64,000 nucleotides of DNA from Molanna angustata (GCA_963576475.1 OY754973.1:8888052-8952051); one strand, 5' to 3'; positions 42,005 through 54,659 are shown, counted from the first letter of the stretch. Numbers and translations: made by a program. The notes: generated from the letters alone by a model not told the origin.

Positions 42005-45000
42005 TATGTTCACTTAATTTTGTAGAGCAATAATTATGTATATACAATAATATTATTTTGTTTTTAAATGTCTCCTTTACACACGAGTGCTGGTAAATGG
42101 CTGTTTGTTTTTTAATTGTGTATATTTTTTCTGTATTTCTAATTGTTTCTTTTAATATATTAAATAAATAAAATGTTTTAATATTCATCTTTCCACACAC
42201 ACAACAATGAACACTCACTCAAAATATTCACGTAAGTCGTGCTGTTTTTTCTTTTTAAAGATTTGTAAATAATTATCTTTCGATTTGTGATTGTTTCATG
42301 TAAAATAGCAACATCTCGATTCTTTTTTGAACTCAGTTGTGAAGACACAAATAAAAAAAAATGTTTGATAATTTAAAAGTTATTTATTATTTTTTTTTAC
42401 TTACTGAAGTTTTTTACACACTTTTTAAACTCAGACATTTGTATTATAATTATTTTTGAAATCATCCTTGTGTCAGTACATTTTTTTCTGATATTCCATG
42501 GATAATTGCAGTTCTGCTACTGTCCAAATTAAATATCGAGTGTTTGGGGGTAAACTTTATTAAATTGAGTCATTTGGAATGTATATCGTTTCTAAGTTTC
42601 ATAAATATTTTTCAAGGCGATTGATAGAAGGAAAAAATAATGTTATCGACTTCATTCAAAACTCATTTTTTAAAATGCTTGAAAAATATTATATATCCTA
42701 CTAGTTTTTTACACCCAACGCTGCTAGGGTAGGTTAAGCAATAAGATAACTCATCGAGAACATCGTCGTTGTACTTTTTGAACTGTCATTTTGTTATGAT
42801 TTAGAATGAGTAGAACATATCCAATACAATGCCTGAAAATTAACATACTTGAGTAAGTTTTTAAGTATTGAATATGTAAATTTCACATGAATTTTCGTAT
42901 GATTTTTGATTGTTCATTTGTATCGTATTGGAACCCCGTACAGTATTATTTAAAAAAAAATACTTAGCTTAGATTTTACAAATTGAGTCATCTGCAAAGT
43001 TAAAACGAAAGCCCCGCTTTATCTGATGCTGGAGTTCTTAAGTATCTACCCGGAGGATGAAAAATGTTTTGATTAAAAAAAAAGGTCTGGACTTTTCACT
43101 TCATTTTACCTGGCTTAGCCCCGCCAGCCGGGGTTAAAAAATGTAAGTAAATCGCTCTGCAAACGTGTAAAGTAACTAGACATTTAATAAACTCTCCTGA
43201 CCCCACTTATCCGACTCTCCCATAAGGTAGTCAGAGAGGTGGAGAAGTCCATACAGTCGTAAGGGGAACAATGAGGGATAAAATAAAACAAAGAGGAAAG
43301 TCGCTGAGAGGTAATGGGCAAACAGATAAAGTCAGGTACCCTGTATACCTTCCGTAGGACTATAGCCGACCCTGGTATTCACATTTAGCCCCCTTGTTCC
43401 TGACCCGACCCTGTTCACGGCTCAACTTTTATTTTTTTAAATTATCCCTCAACAAAATGTTTCAATTAGTTTTAAAATACCGAATTTAATAAGTTTGAAT
43501 TTTATTATGTAATGAATTTCTTAAACATTACAATTTTTCCATCTTGTTGAAGCAATAAGTAATTTCATAAGAATACATGCCGTCCTACTTATAAACGTAA
43601 ACTATATATAGAACCTGGTATTAGAACATGATTAACGAAAAAGTTTACTTAAAAACCGTGACTATCTTTATTAAGCCATAATTTCATATACGTCAAGTTA
43701 GGACAGGGCGAGAGGTTGTTTAACGCTTGACTAACGAGTCATACCAAATATTTCAAAATAACGGATATTTCACATATTATTTTCCGACGCATATTTGAGA
43801 TTGACAGAAAAATTTAATACTTATAACGTTTTTCCTTGTTATTCTTCATCGCAATCGTGTTTAATTTGAATCATCACGGCACAACGCGGTGTTTGTTTTC
43901 ATTTTTCGATGTCAGCTATCCAAAAATTGCATGCATTTATCTTTTTGTTGACATCTGTGAAGCCAATGCGGCCGTATGAAAAAAAAATAATGAGGGTGAT
44001 CGTAAACAATTTATTGAACTAGTAGGTCATATCTTAGTATACGTTTATAAGTAAGATTTTTTAAAACTTATCTTAACTATTTTAGTTGTGTAAGTTAAGT
44101 AAGCTATTAACGAAATCTAATAAGTAAGACCGTTAATGTTTTTGATACATATTTCCTCATTACCAGTAGAACTCCAGTAAAAATTAGTAAAAATCAAAAG
44201 ATATGCCACTATGCCCGATCAGCTATCAGTAGTCTAGTGTTGCATCAAGCGAAATCTATAATTGTGCCATATAAATACTTTATTTTGCAATTGTGAATCC
44301 GAATGATTATTTCTCAAATATCGAATTAAATTTTGTAGTATATTTATTAAAATATAGTCAAATTAAGAAGTTTTCTTACTCCATACTATTATTATATTTG
44401 ATAATTTAAATTGTAAATATCCACACTCTGATACATTTTCTTTTAAAAGTGTTATTAAAATGTAATACCTGAAAATCGCACCCTTAAAAAAATCACAAGT
44501 ATGTTTTAATATTGCCGTTGGTATAAAATAAAAGATAGCCATGTCTGCCTATGCCATGGAATAGCAAAGCCCTAATCCTCGTTTCCTTTCCCTTTCACCT
44601 CAGGGATAATGCTGTAATGATCGGAGTTAAAAGTTTTAATACACTTTTACAGCTTACCATCGGGTCATTTGTTGGAACACTGTATACCTAGCATTACCTA
44701 CCCTCTACTGCTGGGATCATTCTTTTTCCTTTATTTTATTCCATTTTCACCTTACCAGGATGTTCTCTTTTTTTAATTTTCTCACTCGGAATTCGGCGAA
44801 AGTTTTTAAGTATGTACAGCGTGCCTTTATCTACCCCTGAGGTGAAGACACAAACACTCAGCAACACTGTTCTAACAAACATATTTGGAACATTGCACAA
44901 GGTCTGAATGTAATAGTTGTATTTTAATTTCGATAATTATTTTGTACTAAAATTATTGCATTTCAGACACTCGGTGTCAGGATTTTAGACTTTCAAAAAC

Positions 45001-47340
45001 GAGATTAACATTTACACAAAATAGTTTTTACCATAAAGGTCTCAAAATGTATAATAAATGACCACCAAACATTAAAGAAACCTTTCACCTGCCTTGTCAC
45101 CTTTCGTAGGCTAGGTAGTAAATTCATAATAAAAAACAATTAATATTCTCCATATTTCTATACGATGTTTTTATAAGGTTATGTCATACTCTTAAAATAA
45201 TTATTCGTTTAAGTTTTATTTTTATATTTTTTGTTTAAACTAGATTAATTAATTTTTACATAATATGTTTTTACATCTAATTAAATATTACTACTACCTA
45301 GATAAAAAAAAATATTTATGTATTAATCGGTATTCTATGAATTTGTTAGAAACATTTTAACAATGAATTACCAACCTACTGTTTGGAGTTAAAATAAAAA
45401 CCAATAAAATAATTACGATTGAGAGGAATGTAAGGACAAAAAAAGTTTAAGAGAAACTGAAGAAGAAAACATTTAAATTAGGTGGCTTATGACAGGTATT
45501 TTTGAATATTTAAAGCGCATTTGACTACGTATTGAGTATCTGGAATCTTTACCAGATAAGAAAGTGAATCTGGTGTGAAAATACTATAGATGAAAAAACT
45601 CTTAAATTTATTTTTGAAAGTACAATGCAATATCCGCGGGTACGTTAATTAATAATAATTTTAAATAGATCGGCCTATTCCATAAATTATATTTAATTAT
45701 AAATAATTATCATGTTGGTATAATTTTTTAACTGAATAAGCTTCACGTTGGTTACAATGAACAGAATCAGTGGGCATTTTTCAATCCCCCGAATGTTAAC
45801 GTCTGCAAAAGTTTTCTTTTTAAAAAGTCTTTTTAACCTCCTCTGCGTACCAGGCTTTACACTTAGCACTGGGGGAAACTTATTTCTGCGAGTACTATAC
45901 CACTTTCCACGTGCTCCTTAATACAACTTGAGTAGGTGTTAAAATTTTATTTGCTAATCCAAAGGTGGTGTGTCCAAATTACTTTGTAATCTGGATTTAT
46001 GGCTATTTTTTTTCTTATGAGCGCTCAGCAGTAACTACATGATAAAGGTCTGTTTTCAGAAATTTATAGATTTAAGCACTAAATAGATATAGGAAATTGA
46101 GGAAATAAAAATTTAGTTTATTTAATTTACGTTGTGCCCATTGTACATATCCTTCTCCAAAAGAAATTTTGCCATAGCAATATTTGTATTATAGAGGAGA
46201 GAAACTGCTACTTATCTAAGAGATGAAATAAAAATGTAAAATTCACCTGTGTAAATTATTATTTATTTCAACATAGGCAATACGACCAATCAAGGACGAT
46301 TTGTGGCATTTGATGACACGAGAAATTCATTAAAAATCATTTAAGCTCATAGAAACGTTCTCCAAATGTGCCATATCAAGACCTTCTTGAGATAATGCAA
46401 GAACGTCGGTAAAATACGTACACATAATATTAAAAGTAAAATACGTACGCGTCTCATTCGAGAAAGCGTACTCAAACAAAATTTAGATGTAGCTCTATTA
46501 AAAAGTACTTTTTCTCATGAATGGTAATAATTTCAGCACTATTCTGTAGGTAGCACTGATTTCCAAAGCTATTTATAAATATTTTGACATTTCGATGCCT
46601 TGGTAATCAAAAGTATTGACAAATGAATGTAGCATAACATATCTATTTAACCAGTGAAAATGCCAACTATTTTCTTCTATATGGATTTCGAGACCGGTCT
46701 TGAGATCAATCTTAGTGATTTTAGTATCATTAGTACAGTTTCGGTTGAAAATACGTGGCCAAGATCAGTCTAAATCTGGAGAACGAATATATAATTTGGG
46801 CCTTAACGTACCAAAAGACAATTAAAAAAAGGCAAACAACAACATATTTTAAAATTTTCCTATAAATAATCGGAGAGGCAATTGTAAGATGGTGTGGAAT
46901 CTTTAATGGAAACTGCACTTCGTTAGTTTTACCACGAGGAGAGATGTATATGGATGCATTAAATAATAATTGAAATACCTTAATTGGCGATATAAAATAT
47001 AAACTTACTAAACAGCTGTTGTATTTCTAAATAAATTTAAAAAAATGTAGAAAATAAAATGGTATATCTCTCTTTTGACTGCGACGATAAGTTCATTTAA
47101 ATTTTAGTATTTTTTTTAAGACGGTTTCAGTTGTATCAAATAACTACCATTTTAGATTTCTCGTTTTTTGTTTTCCTTGTGGAAAATAGATTTAGATATA
47201 ACCGAGATAACTTCTATACGTTGGCATAAAATTTGAAGGAATTTTTATGACCCTGGTATTTAAGTTGGTTCATGTCGACTCAAATTATTTAAAATTGCAC
47301 CAAGACAGTGCTATGTCAGTGCTGTTTAAAACTATCATTT
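42005..47340. other. No gene recognised (longest unannotated stretch)
   Basis: 5.3 kb of AT-rich DNA. Frames at 41952-42218 (88 codons, minus) and 46730-46918 (62, minus) have no motif. A somewhat less AT-rich patch at 43180-43420 (with ACTCTCCCATAAGGTAGTCA and GACCCGACCCTGTTCACGGC) and another at 44570-44700 are unexplained. A possible decayed RT motif near 45515 is discussed under the rejected items. Confidence 0.5.
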
Positions 47341-47343
47341 CAA

Positions 47344-48420
47344 TAGATTTTTATGTTTTTGTGCAAATATTGTTAAAGAATGTGGAATAATATTTTAATT
47401 GTCTTAGATGTATTTACTTGCACTTATCATAATTTACAATTACAATTTCATGATTGGTCGACTTTTGGTTTATTTTTTTTTAAACTAGATAGATTTTTAT
47501 GTTTTTGTGCAAATATTGTTAAAGAATTTGGAATAATATTTTAATTGTCTTAGATGTATTTACTTGCACTTAAATCATAATTTAAAATTACAATTTCATG
47601 ATTGGTCGACTTTTGGTTTATTTTTTTTAAACTAGATAGATTTATATGTTTTTGTGCAAATATTGTTAAAGAATTTGGAATAATATTTTAATTGTCTTAG
47701 ATGTATTTACTTGCACTTATCATAATTTAAAATAACAATTTCATGATTGGTCGACTTTTGGTTTATTTTTTTTAAACTAACCCAAGATTCTAAAAGTCAT
47801 CTCATTTGTTACTTGTTCTAGATGCAATTTCTCGCACTTATCGTAATTTAATTCTTAACTCTCAATTATCTTAATTGGGTCAAGTTTGGTTTAGTTATTT
47901 CGCAACTTGTTCAAGATTCCAAAATATATATAAGAGCAACTCATTGGTCACTTGTTCTAGATGCAGTTGCTCACACTTACTTCACTATCAATAACCTTGA
48001 TTGGGTCGTGTTTGGTTTAATTATTTCGAATCTTGTTTAAGATTCCAAAATGTATAACTACCACTTATAAATTACATGTTCAATAACTTTAAGTTCCTGT
48101 GTGTATTTTATTATGGAAAATAAAGAAATTATTATTATTATTACTCATTTGTCACTTGTTTTAGATGCAGTTTCTCGCACTTACTTTACTATTAATTATC
48201 TTAATTGGGTCAAATTGGTTTAGTTATTTTGTAACTTGTTCAAGATTCCAAAAGGCACAACTCTCACTCATTTGTCACTTGTTCTAGATGCAGTTTCTCG
48301 CACTTGCCACAATTTAAAATTACCCAAACCATTTTCGTGATTGGATCACGTTTGGTTTAGATATTTCCTAACACGTTCAAAACTCCAAAAGGTACAATAC
48401 GACTTCCATTTGTTATTAGA
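47344..48420 (+). repeat. Satellite-like array: three ~147-bp units plus diverged units
   Basis: Three units start at 47344, 47490 and 47637 (TAGATTTTTATGTTTTTGTG), period 146-147 bp, nearly identical. From 47785 related but diverged units continue, each with TTCTAGATGCA(A/G)TTTCTCGCACTTA, a TTAATTGGGTCAA(G)TTTGGTTTAGTTATTT block and TGTTCAAGATTCCAAAA. The shared blocks CTTAGATGTATTTACTTGCA and GATTGGTCGACTTTTGGTTT in the first three show that they are one family. At least six units in all. Confidence 0.88.
48059..48146 (+). mobile_element. LINE tail inserted in the satellite array
   Basis: TTTAAGTTCCTGTGTGTATT, ATTATGGAAAATAAAGAAAT and a (TTA)n run interrupt a satellite unit. An untranslated end with AATAAA and a simple-repeat tail is typical of a truncated retroelement. 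Confidence 0.55.
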
Positions 48421-48429
48421 ACCATTTTT

Positions 48430-49044
48430 CCGCTTTGCTAATTCCAATGTCTCGTCACCCTGCACGCTTGCCTCCATATTCCTACAACACAATATATAAT
48501 AATATAATGGAGAACTGTAGACGAAAGCTTATGAAATAAAATTTCCACTTGGTTTCCCATAGCTCCCCCCGCTCCCAGTTACCTGAACCTTGCGGCAATT
48601 GCTTCTGGCGCCACCAGATCCCTCCACTGTCATTCAGATACGGAATCACCCCATCACCCTACATACATTTAGTTATATATACATAGGTATACACGGGGAG
48701 GGATGAGGGATGAATTGCCAGAGAAAAATCCCAAACGAAAAGGTTATCCGGGAATAATGCGCACAATATTGAATAAAGTAATTTGAAAATTTGAAGCATA
48801 TCAGAATTTCTCTGAATTTCACGTAGAGGCATCGCTCGATTTAAGTAGATGTCTTACAAAGGGGTTACTTAAGAGTATAACATACGAATCAACTATGATA
48901 TTTATACTCAACCATTAGTAAAATTGATATTTTTTTCTGTTATTTGCAATTTATACCTAATGTATAATTTTTATTCATCGGTAGATATACTTAATTATCA
49001 CATGCAAAGCATGCTTACTCATTTATTTAAGGTCAATAATAGCT
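48430..49044. other. No gene recognised
   Basis: A GC-richer patch, CCCCCCGCTCCCAGTTACCT to CACCAGATCCCTCCACTGTC (about 48565-48635), is unexplained; the rest is AT-rich. Confidence 0.45.
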
Positions 49045-49045
49045 T
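49033..49045 (+). repeat. 13-bp target-site duplication of UR copy 4, left
   Basis: GGTCAATAATAGC; exact copy at about 49581-49593. Confidence 0.85.
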
Positions 49046-49580
49046 TTTTTTTTAACAGATTTTTAATTATCTCAATAGAGACGAAGTTGGAATATTTATT
49101 GTAGGAGAACCGGGAAATCAAGGCACCTACAGGGCTTACGACCTGTCATCGGCTGGTTTACGTGATCACTTTATGCGCTTTCGCAACGTTCACCAATTAT
49201 GCCTTTTAATGAGATCCCTATCAATTCAATTTTGAAAGTTCTATATATTGTAATACTGAAATTCTTTTCGCTTGAAAATAAGGAATTTTTACTACAGCCA
49301 TCTATGGGTGAAATTATGAACAACAATCTTATTATTTTTATTTATTTTGTTGGAACGCCATCTATTGAGAGAATTGGTTTTTTGTAAATAATGAAAGCTA
49401 CAATTCTTATACCGATGACAGGTCGTAAGCCCTGTAGGTGCCTTGATTTCCCGGTTCTCCTACAATAAATATTCCAACTTCGTCTCTATTGAGATAATTA
49501 AAAATCTGTTAAAAAATATCTTTGACTCCCGACAGGGAAAAAAATCCAATGTTTGCGCATATGCAATAATAAAAATATTC
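49046..49580 (-). mobile_element. Family UR, copy 4, rearranged with inverted end
   Basis: Bounded by a 13-bp duplication, with a T-run at its plus-strand left end, so a poly-A tail on the minus strand. The plus-strand left ~100 bp (AACAGATTTTTAATTATCTC to GACCTGTCATCGG) is repeated in reverse complement at about 49413-49512. That inverted block replaces the segment present in the 59-kb copy at the same place (GAGGTGACAAATGCATTTTT to TGTACCAATG). The normal end, TTTGACTCCCGACAGGGAAA to GCGCATATGCAATAAT, then follows. The 62-codon frame 49199-49387 is in the body and lacks motifs. Confidence 0.85.
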
Positions 49581-49599
49581 GGTCAATAATAGCCTTTGT

Positions 49600-50068
49600 T
49601 TGAAATGAAAATCTTAAAATAATTTATACATTAATGCAATAATTTATGAACAATTTCGAAATTGACACTGAACACAAAATTGTCGTTTGTTATACGAACA
49701 TGTAACGTAATTTCGTTATAGCTTTTTTAATAATTTATCCCTGTATATTTTGAAAAACTAAAACACAGAAAAAAATAATGTCTTAATATTATGTGTAGGT
49801 AAGTATGTAGAAGTCACCTATTATATTCATCTATTTTGTACCTACCCAATGATTGTGTCTAAGTCGCTATCTGAGACTCAAACCATTTTCTTCTACGGCA
49901 GTACGTATAATACATAAATGACCCATTTAATCCTTAACTTTCCCCCACCGCCGCCGCGGTCTCGTGTCGCTAGGGTCGTATTTAGTTGGAGTTATCTTAA
50001 CAGTTAACGCAGACCCGACTGGACTAGGATTCTGGAGCCCATTTTTCATGGAATTTCTACTGGAGTAT

Positions 50069-50100
<32 letters not shown>

Positions 50101-50800
50101 CCTTCGCAATCTACCTTTTCCACGATTAAACCTGACGTGGATATTTTGGGAAGAATATACGACTCGGCTTAGGGATGGAATAACATTCCTAGTCAATGTC
50201 GAACGATTCTTTTAGACGTACCTTACATATTATGTATATATCAATGTTTTCAAAAACACCTTTTTTCATGAAAGAAGGTAGATGCTCAAAAATTTGCACC
50301 AATTTCTTTTGTGCATAACTACATAATATATTTGAATTAAAAGTAATCACATTCAAATCACTTTAGCATTGCTAACCCATTCTTCTCCCAAAAATTGTTG
50401 TTTCCATCACTAGTCGGTATTCATTATAATCGTCTATAACTCGTCGTCGTGTATGCTACATTGACAGTTGAAGTTCAATAGTTTCGATACAAGACGAAAT
50501 ATACATATATTACGTTATTATATCGATCAAATTAAATTACGCGCCGTGCGCATATAATACCTGAACCGTGTTTGGAAGTGGTATGTTATGCCAACATTAT
50601 AGTGTTGTGATATAGAGGTTAGAGCGACTGCCTTTTCTGAAGACCTCCAGGTAGGTGCAATATTCCCTTCTCTCCATATCCAACACCTTGATTCTTTTAA
50701 TGTAAATACATATGTCTCAAACACTCGCGTTTCTGTTGATCCCGTCAGCACCCACATTGCCTATTAAAAATAAGTATTGTAATTAGTTTATATTTGTAAT
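49600..50800. other. No gene recognised
   Basis: AT-rich, except for 49930-50210, a GC-richer segment with CCCCACCGCCGCCGCGGTCT and CAGACCCGACTGGACTAGGA and a (GA)n run. Frames over it (89 codons minus at 49927-50196; 83 plus at 49964-50215) have no motif. A 76-codon minus frame at 50527-50757 is unrecognised. Confidence 0.45.
50069..50101 (+). repeat. (GA)n microsatellite
   Basis: GAGAGAAAGAGAGAGA and on to about 50101. Confidence 0.95.
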
Positions 50801-50805
50801 CTCTA

Positions 50806-51308
50806 AAGGTCCCCATTCACAATCATGCCATCCTTCCAAATGGCTTGCCATCACTTCAAAATGCGCTCGTGAATGTCAAAACCCGCGCAGCCCAATTGGC
50901 CTGACACACCAAAATGGAATTCCATACGATCGAAACTCCATATCCTGTCGGTACGGTATGCTCGTGAGTGTGAAAAACAGCGGTACATTGTGCCATCTCG
51001 AAATTTTTAAATGTTTGAAAATACAACATTTTCTCTTTGTTTTTTTTTTCTTTTTATATATAAACAAACCGCTATAGCAGTTGTATAAAACTCATCATCA
51101 AAATTATAACTCATTTTTACTTGAAAATTAAAAAAAAATATAGAAATTATTAATGCGTAAGCGCCGACAGCTTGTATACTAATTTTGATGGCTCGATGGC
51201 ACGATGGCGCGCCCGTGAGTGTGTTGAAAATTTTACAATGTTCCAAATGGAGCCGGTCTATATGGAGCGACGCCGAATGACACAATCGTGAATGGGCTGC
51301 TTAAGGGA
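50806..51308. mobile_element. Candidate non-autonomous DNA transposon with subterminal repeats
   Basis: Imperfect inverted ends: GTCCCCATTCACAATCATGC at left and GACACAATCGTGAATGGGCT at right. CGTGA(A/G)TG recurs just inside both ends (about 50868, 50962, 51211, 51288), as short subterminal repeats do in hAT-type elements. No clear target duplication. Two overlapping minus-strand frames (63 and 92 codons) show no transposase motif. Confidence 0.5.
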
Positions 51309-51309
51309 T

Positions 51310-52065
51310 TACGAGACAACAATTTTTGAGCGTAATGTATACATAATAATATATAACATACATCTAAAAGAAATTTAAATCACCTGTAAATTTCTACATA
51401 GGTACCTACTTACCCACACAAAAAAGTGTGTTTCTTAATGTATTTTTTATATTAAACTAAACTAAAGTTGAATAAGTAAAGTAATATTATGAAAGTGAAC
51501 TCAAAATGGATTCGTTATGAACACTATATTAACCTGGTTAAAATTTTCACGAATAATAAAGTTCATGAGTATACCTAATATAATTGTAGAGAAGTTGTGG
51601 TGGGTCCAGATACATAAATATGTTGAATTAAATGCGATAAGTTTGTGTTTGTTAAAGCTCCGTTACACGGAAAACCTTAATCCAATGTAAACCTTTCATA
51701 TTCTCAAATATAAACATTTCATAATATTGTTTGCTCTTTTCCTTAGCTGCCCTAGAATCAGCGGTGAACAAAGGTATGTATAGGAATACATACAATAATC
51801 CACATACCCATAAGAAAAAGGCATTGTTATATTATGATAGCATACATTATTACGAATCAAAGTTCACCTCAATTGAAATTTTATATTAATTATTTTGTTA
51901 AAAACAAACAAGATTCAAAACGATCTACTTGAGTTTGGAGATAGAGTATAAAACTAAAATGACGATATAAAACAAACTATTACAAAGTAAATAAACAGAA
52001 CAATTTAAAACAAATGATTTATAATTTATGAATTAAGACATATTTTTTTGTCAGAGTTTTATTTT
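51310..52065. other. No gene recognised
   Basis: AT-rich without supported features. Confidence 0.5.
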
Positions 52066-52074
52066 TAAGTTTCA

Positions 52075-52535
52075 TAAAAAGAAGAAAATATTAACGTCTC
52101 AATAGAGACGAAGTTGAAATATTATCGATGGACCAGGAATTCAAGGCACCTAAAGGACTTACGACCTGTCATCGACTGGTTTACGTGATAACTTTATGCG
52201 CTTGTGTAAAGTTGACCAATTATTATTTCTTATTGAGTTATTCCTTTATCAATGCATTTTTTGAAAGTTCTATATCTTTTAATAATGAGAAATAGATTCT
52301 TTGAAAATAGGACAGTAACGAAGAAGCCTTTTTGTAACGCCATCTATTGAGAAGTTTTTTTGTAAACAATGAAATAAATCCTTATACATAAAGTGACAGT
52401 GTTCTCTGTAGGTTCCTTGAATTCCTGGTTATTCTATAATCTATAATATTCCAACTTAAAAAAATGTCTAAAAAATATACTTTGACTCCCGACAGGAAAA
52501 AAATTCATTGTTTGCGTATATGCAAAATTAAAAAT
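52075..52535 (-). mobile_element. Family UR, copy 5
   Basis: TTAACGTCTCAATAGAGACG, CAAGGCACCTAAAGGACTTA, ACGACCTGTCATCGACTGGT, TTTTTGTAACGCCATCTATT, TTTGACTCCCGACAGGAAAA and TTGTTTGCGTATATGCAA are in the family order. TCATAAAAA occurs at both flanks (about 52072 and 52542), possibly a short target duplication. Confidence 0.8.
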
Positions 52536-52609
52536 AAGGTCATAAAAATGTTGAATAAGAAGACAGTAATTTAAATTATAATATAAGCATAATGAAAAAA
52601 ATAATATAT

Positions 52610-52805
52610 ACTTGCCATTTCGACATATCCCACAGCGTAATCGGCGACAGGTGTACGATTGTGCATTACTTTATAAAAAGAAGGACATGCATGTATGCCA
52701 CAAAATAGTCTCCTCTCATCTAAAAAGGCATTATATTTATAATGGGTGGTGAACCTCATTGCTGAAATTTGTGATTTTTAATTTCCTGGCTCTTACGGGG
52801 CAGAA
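52610..52805 (-). repeat. Non-coding family D, copy 3
   Basis: CGACATATCCCACAGCGTAA, CTCATCTAAAAAGGCATTAT, AATGGGTGGTGAACCTCATT and CTGGCTCTTACGGGG match the other copies in order. A 62-codon frame across it is spurious. Confidence 0.75.
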
Positions 52806-52854
52806 TATTTTTTTTTTAATAATTATTTATTCTATATTTCATACTCTGTTGAAT

Positions 52855-53500
52855 ATGCAAAAAGATCACAATCGTTGCTGGAATTACTAAGAAAATAGCA
52901 AAGAGATGTCAATCGTTGCTGGCATTACTAATAAAATAGCAAAAAGCTCACAATCGTTGCTGGCATTACTAATAAAATAGCAAAAAGCTCACAATCGTTG
53001 CTGGCATTACTAAGAAAATAGCAAAGAGATCACAATCGTTGCTGGCATTACTAATTAAATAGCAAATAGATCACAACCGTTGCTGGTATTTCTAAGAAAA
53101 TAACAAAATGATCACAATCGTTGCTGGCATTACTAATAAAATAGCAAAAATATACCTTTGCTGGTATTACTAAGAACAAACGTTGATTATTTTTTTTGCA
53201 CAATTGTGACGAGACCACGAGTCTAGAGGAGCTTCTAGAGCTACTCTTCGTGCCATGCATTCTTTGTCATTCTTACTAGCGTTCTGCGAAGGGGCCGTTA
53301 TCAGTCCCCATATGCGGAGCGGGTGTAGGTGGGCGTAGCTACTAATAAAATAGCAAAAAGATCACAACCGTTACTGGTATTACTAAGAAAAAAAAAACAA
53401 AATGATCACAATCGTTGCTGGTATTACCAAGAAAAAAGCAAAAAGATCACAATCGTTGCTGGTGTTACTAAGAGAATAACAAAAATATGTTAATTTGTTA
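52855..53500 (+). repeat. 41-bp minisatellite, ~11 units, interrupted
   Basis: ATCGTTGCTGG recurs at 52871, 52912, 52953, 52994, 53035, 53076 and 53117, exactly 41 bp apart, within the unit AATAGCAAAAAGATCACAATCGTTGCTGGCATTACTAAT-type sequence. The array breaks near 53180, where a foreign fragment enters, and resumes near 53341 for about three more units, with more variation. Confidence 0.93.
53182..53340 (+). mobile_element. R1-like LINE 3' UTR inserted in the minisatellite
   Basis: TCTAGAGCTACTCTTCGTGC, ATGCATTCTTTGTCATTCTT, AGCGTTCTGCGAAGGGGCCG and CCCATATGCGGAGCGGGTG match the R1-like 3' UTR at 21.69-21.77 kb and (reversed) 61.66-61.80 kb. Confidence 0.8.
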
Positions 53501-53504
53501 TATA

Positions 53505-54655
53505 TTCAGAAAGGATGAAGCGATTCCGAGATCGAGACCTATCGTATCAAGGACTATTTTTCTTTTCTTAATTTAAGTATCAGAAATTTTCGTTGTTTAA
53601 AAACAAAAATAGTTCCTGTAAAATGTAGATGTTATCACATGGCTCTTTCAATATACTAAAAATAACAAAGACGTTTTATGGCACTGGTCGTAATCTTACC
53701 TCGACCAGACTTCAGTCCACCTCTATGTGGGGGTTGTAGGAGGATCTTTACTTCCCATATACCTCTTCAATACCTTGAAACTCCATCCGCCCTTCTCCAC
53801 CTTGGAGAAGGGGTGAGCCTGCACCTTGGTGATTTGTTCTATGACAGGAAGTGATATGGAAAACTATTTGCTGGACCTTTGTTACTCAATCGAACCCTAT
53901 TTTTTTTTAAATTTATATTTGTTTTGTTTTTCTTCTCGGGCAAATATTAATTTGACATATACATACTACCCTCAATAAATACTGGATATAGATAGTTATT
54001 ATATGAAACAAGTGGGTTCGGGCAGAAGCTGTTCTGCCACAGACCGCCTTCTATGTAGACCGCATTTTATATAGACCTCTTTTTATGTAGTTTAGCTAAT
54101 TACAGTTTACAGTTTCAGTGCCGGCAACCCGACGTACACTATAAAAAAATATGAGTTACAATATATTTTTCGTTCCCCGTCTCACTAGGAAAACCTATTC
54201 TGAGACTGGTCACTTATAATATTTTTGTTTAAAATATATTATTTATTTTCCAGTTCTAGCCAAGATAATTCAGGCCTTGAAATTTATTTAATGAAAAATA
54301 CACAAAAAATAACAAGATAATAATATATATAAACCAAAGTTCATAAAAATGAATAGAACGTTATGTAAAAAACAAATATAACAAAAAAGTAACATAAATT
54401 TCTTAACAAAACAATTTATGAATTTTCTTTCTAACATAGCATATTTAACATTTCCTTTATAACAACATTTGGTGTTAAAGTATTTTTTTCAAACATTAAA
54501 ATTTGATTGCGATATTATCTTCTCTAGATACGTAATACAGATGCCATAGATATCGTCTATTGAAAGTTTACACAGATTAAAAATTAATAACAACCATTTT
54601 TTCCTATAAAAATTCTTAAGATGGTGTAGAGGAGTCAACATTTGTGGTTTGTTGT
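53505..54655. other. No gene recognised
   Basis: A less AT-rich patch at 53690-53840 (CTCGACCAGACTTCAGTCCA, CCTTCTCCACCTTGGAGAAG) has no open frame of note. TCCACCTTGGAGA could form a small hairpin. The rest is AT-rich. Confidence 0.45.
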
Positions 54656-54659
54656 ATTT

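Noticed and set aside
45440..45650. Possible decayed RT motif A (SAFDYVLSIW) followed by TLKFIFESTMQYPRV
   Set aside because: Only a few residues agree with RT motifs, a stop intervenes and no neighbouring RT block could be found.
42005..47340. A hidden host gene in the longest unannotated stretch
   Set aside because: No frame exceeds about 90 codons and none has a motif; splice-like signals are uninformative in AT-rich DNA.
47344..53500. CRISPR-like array of regular repeats
   Set aside because: The units are contiguous tandem repeats without unique spacers, and the DNA is eukaryotic.
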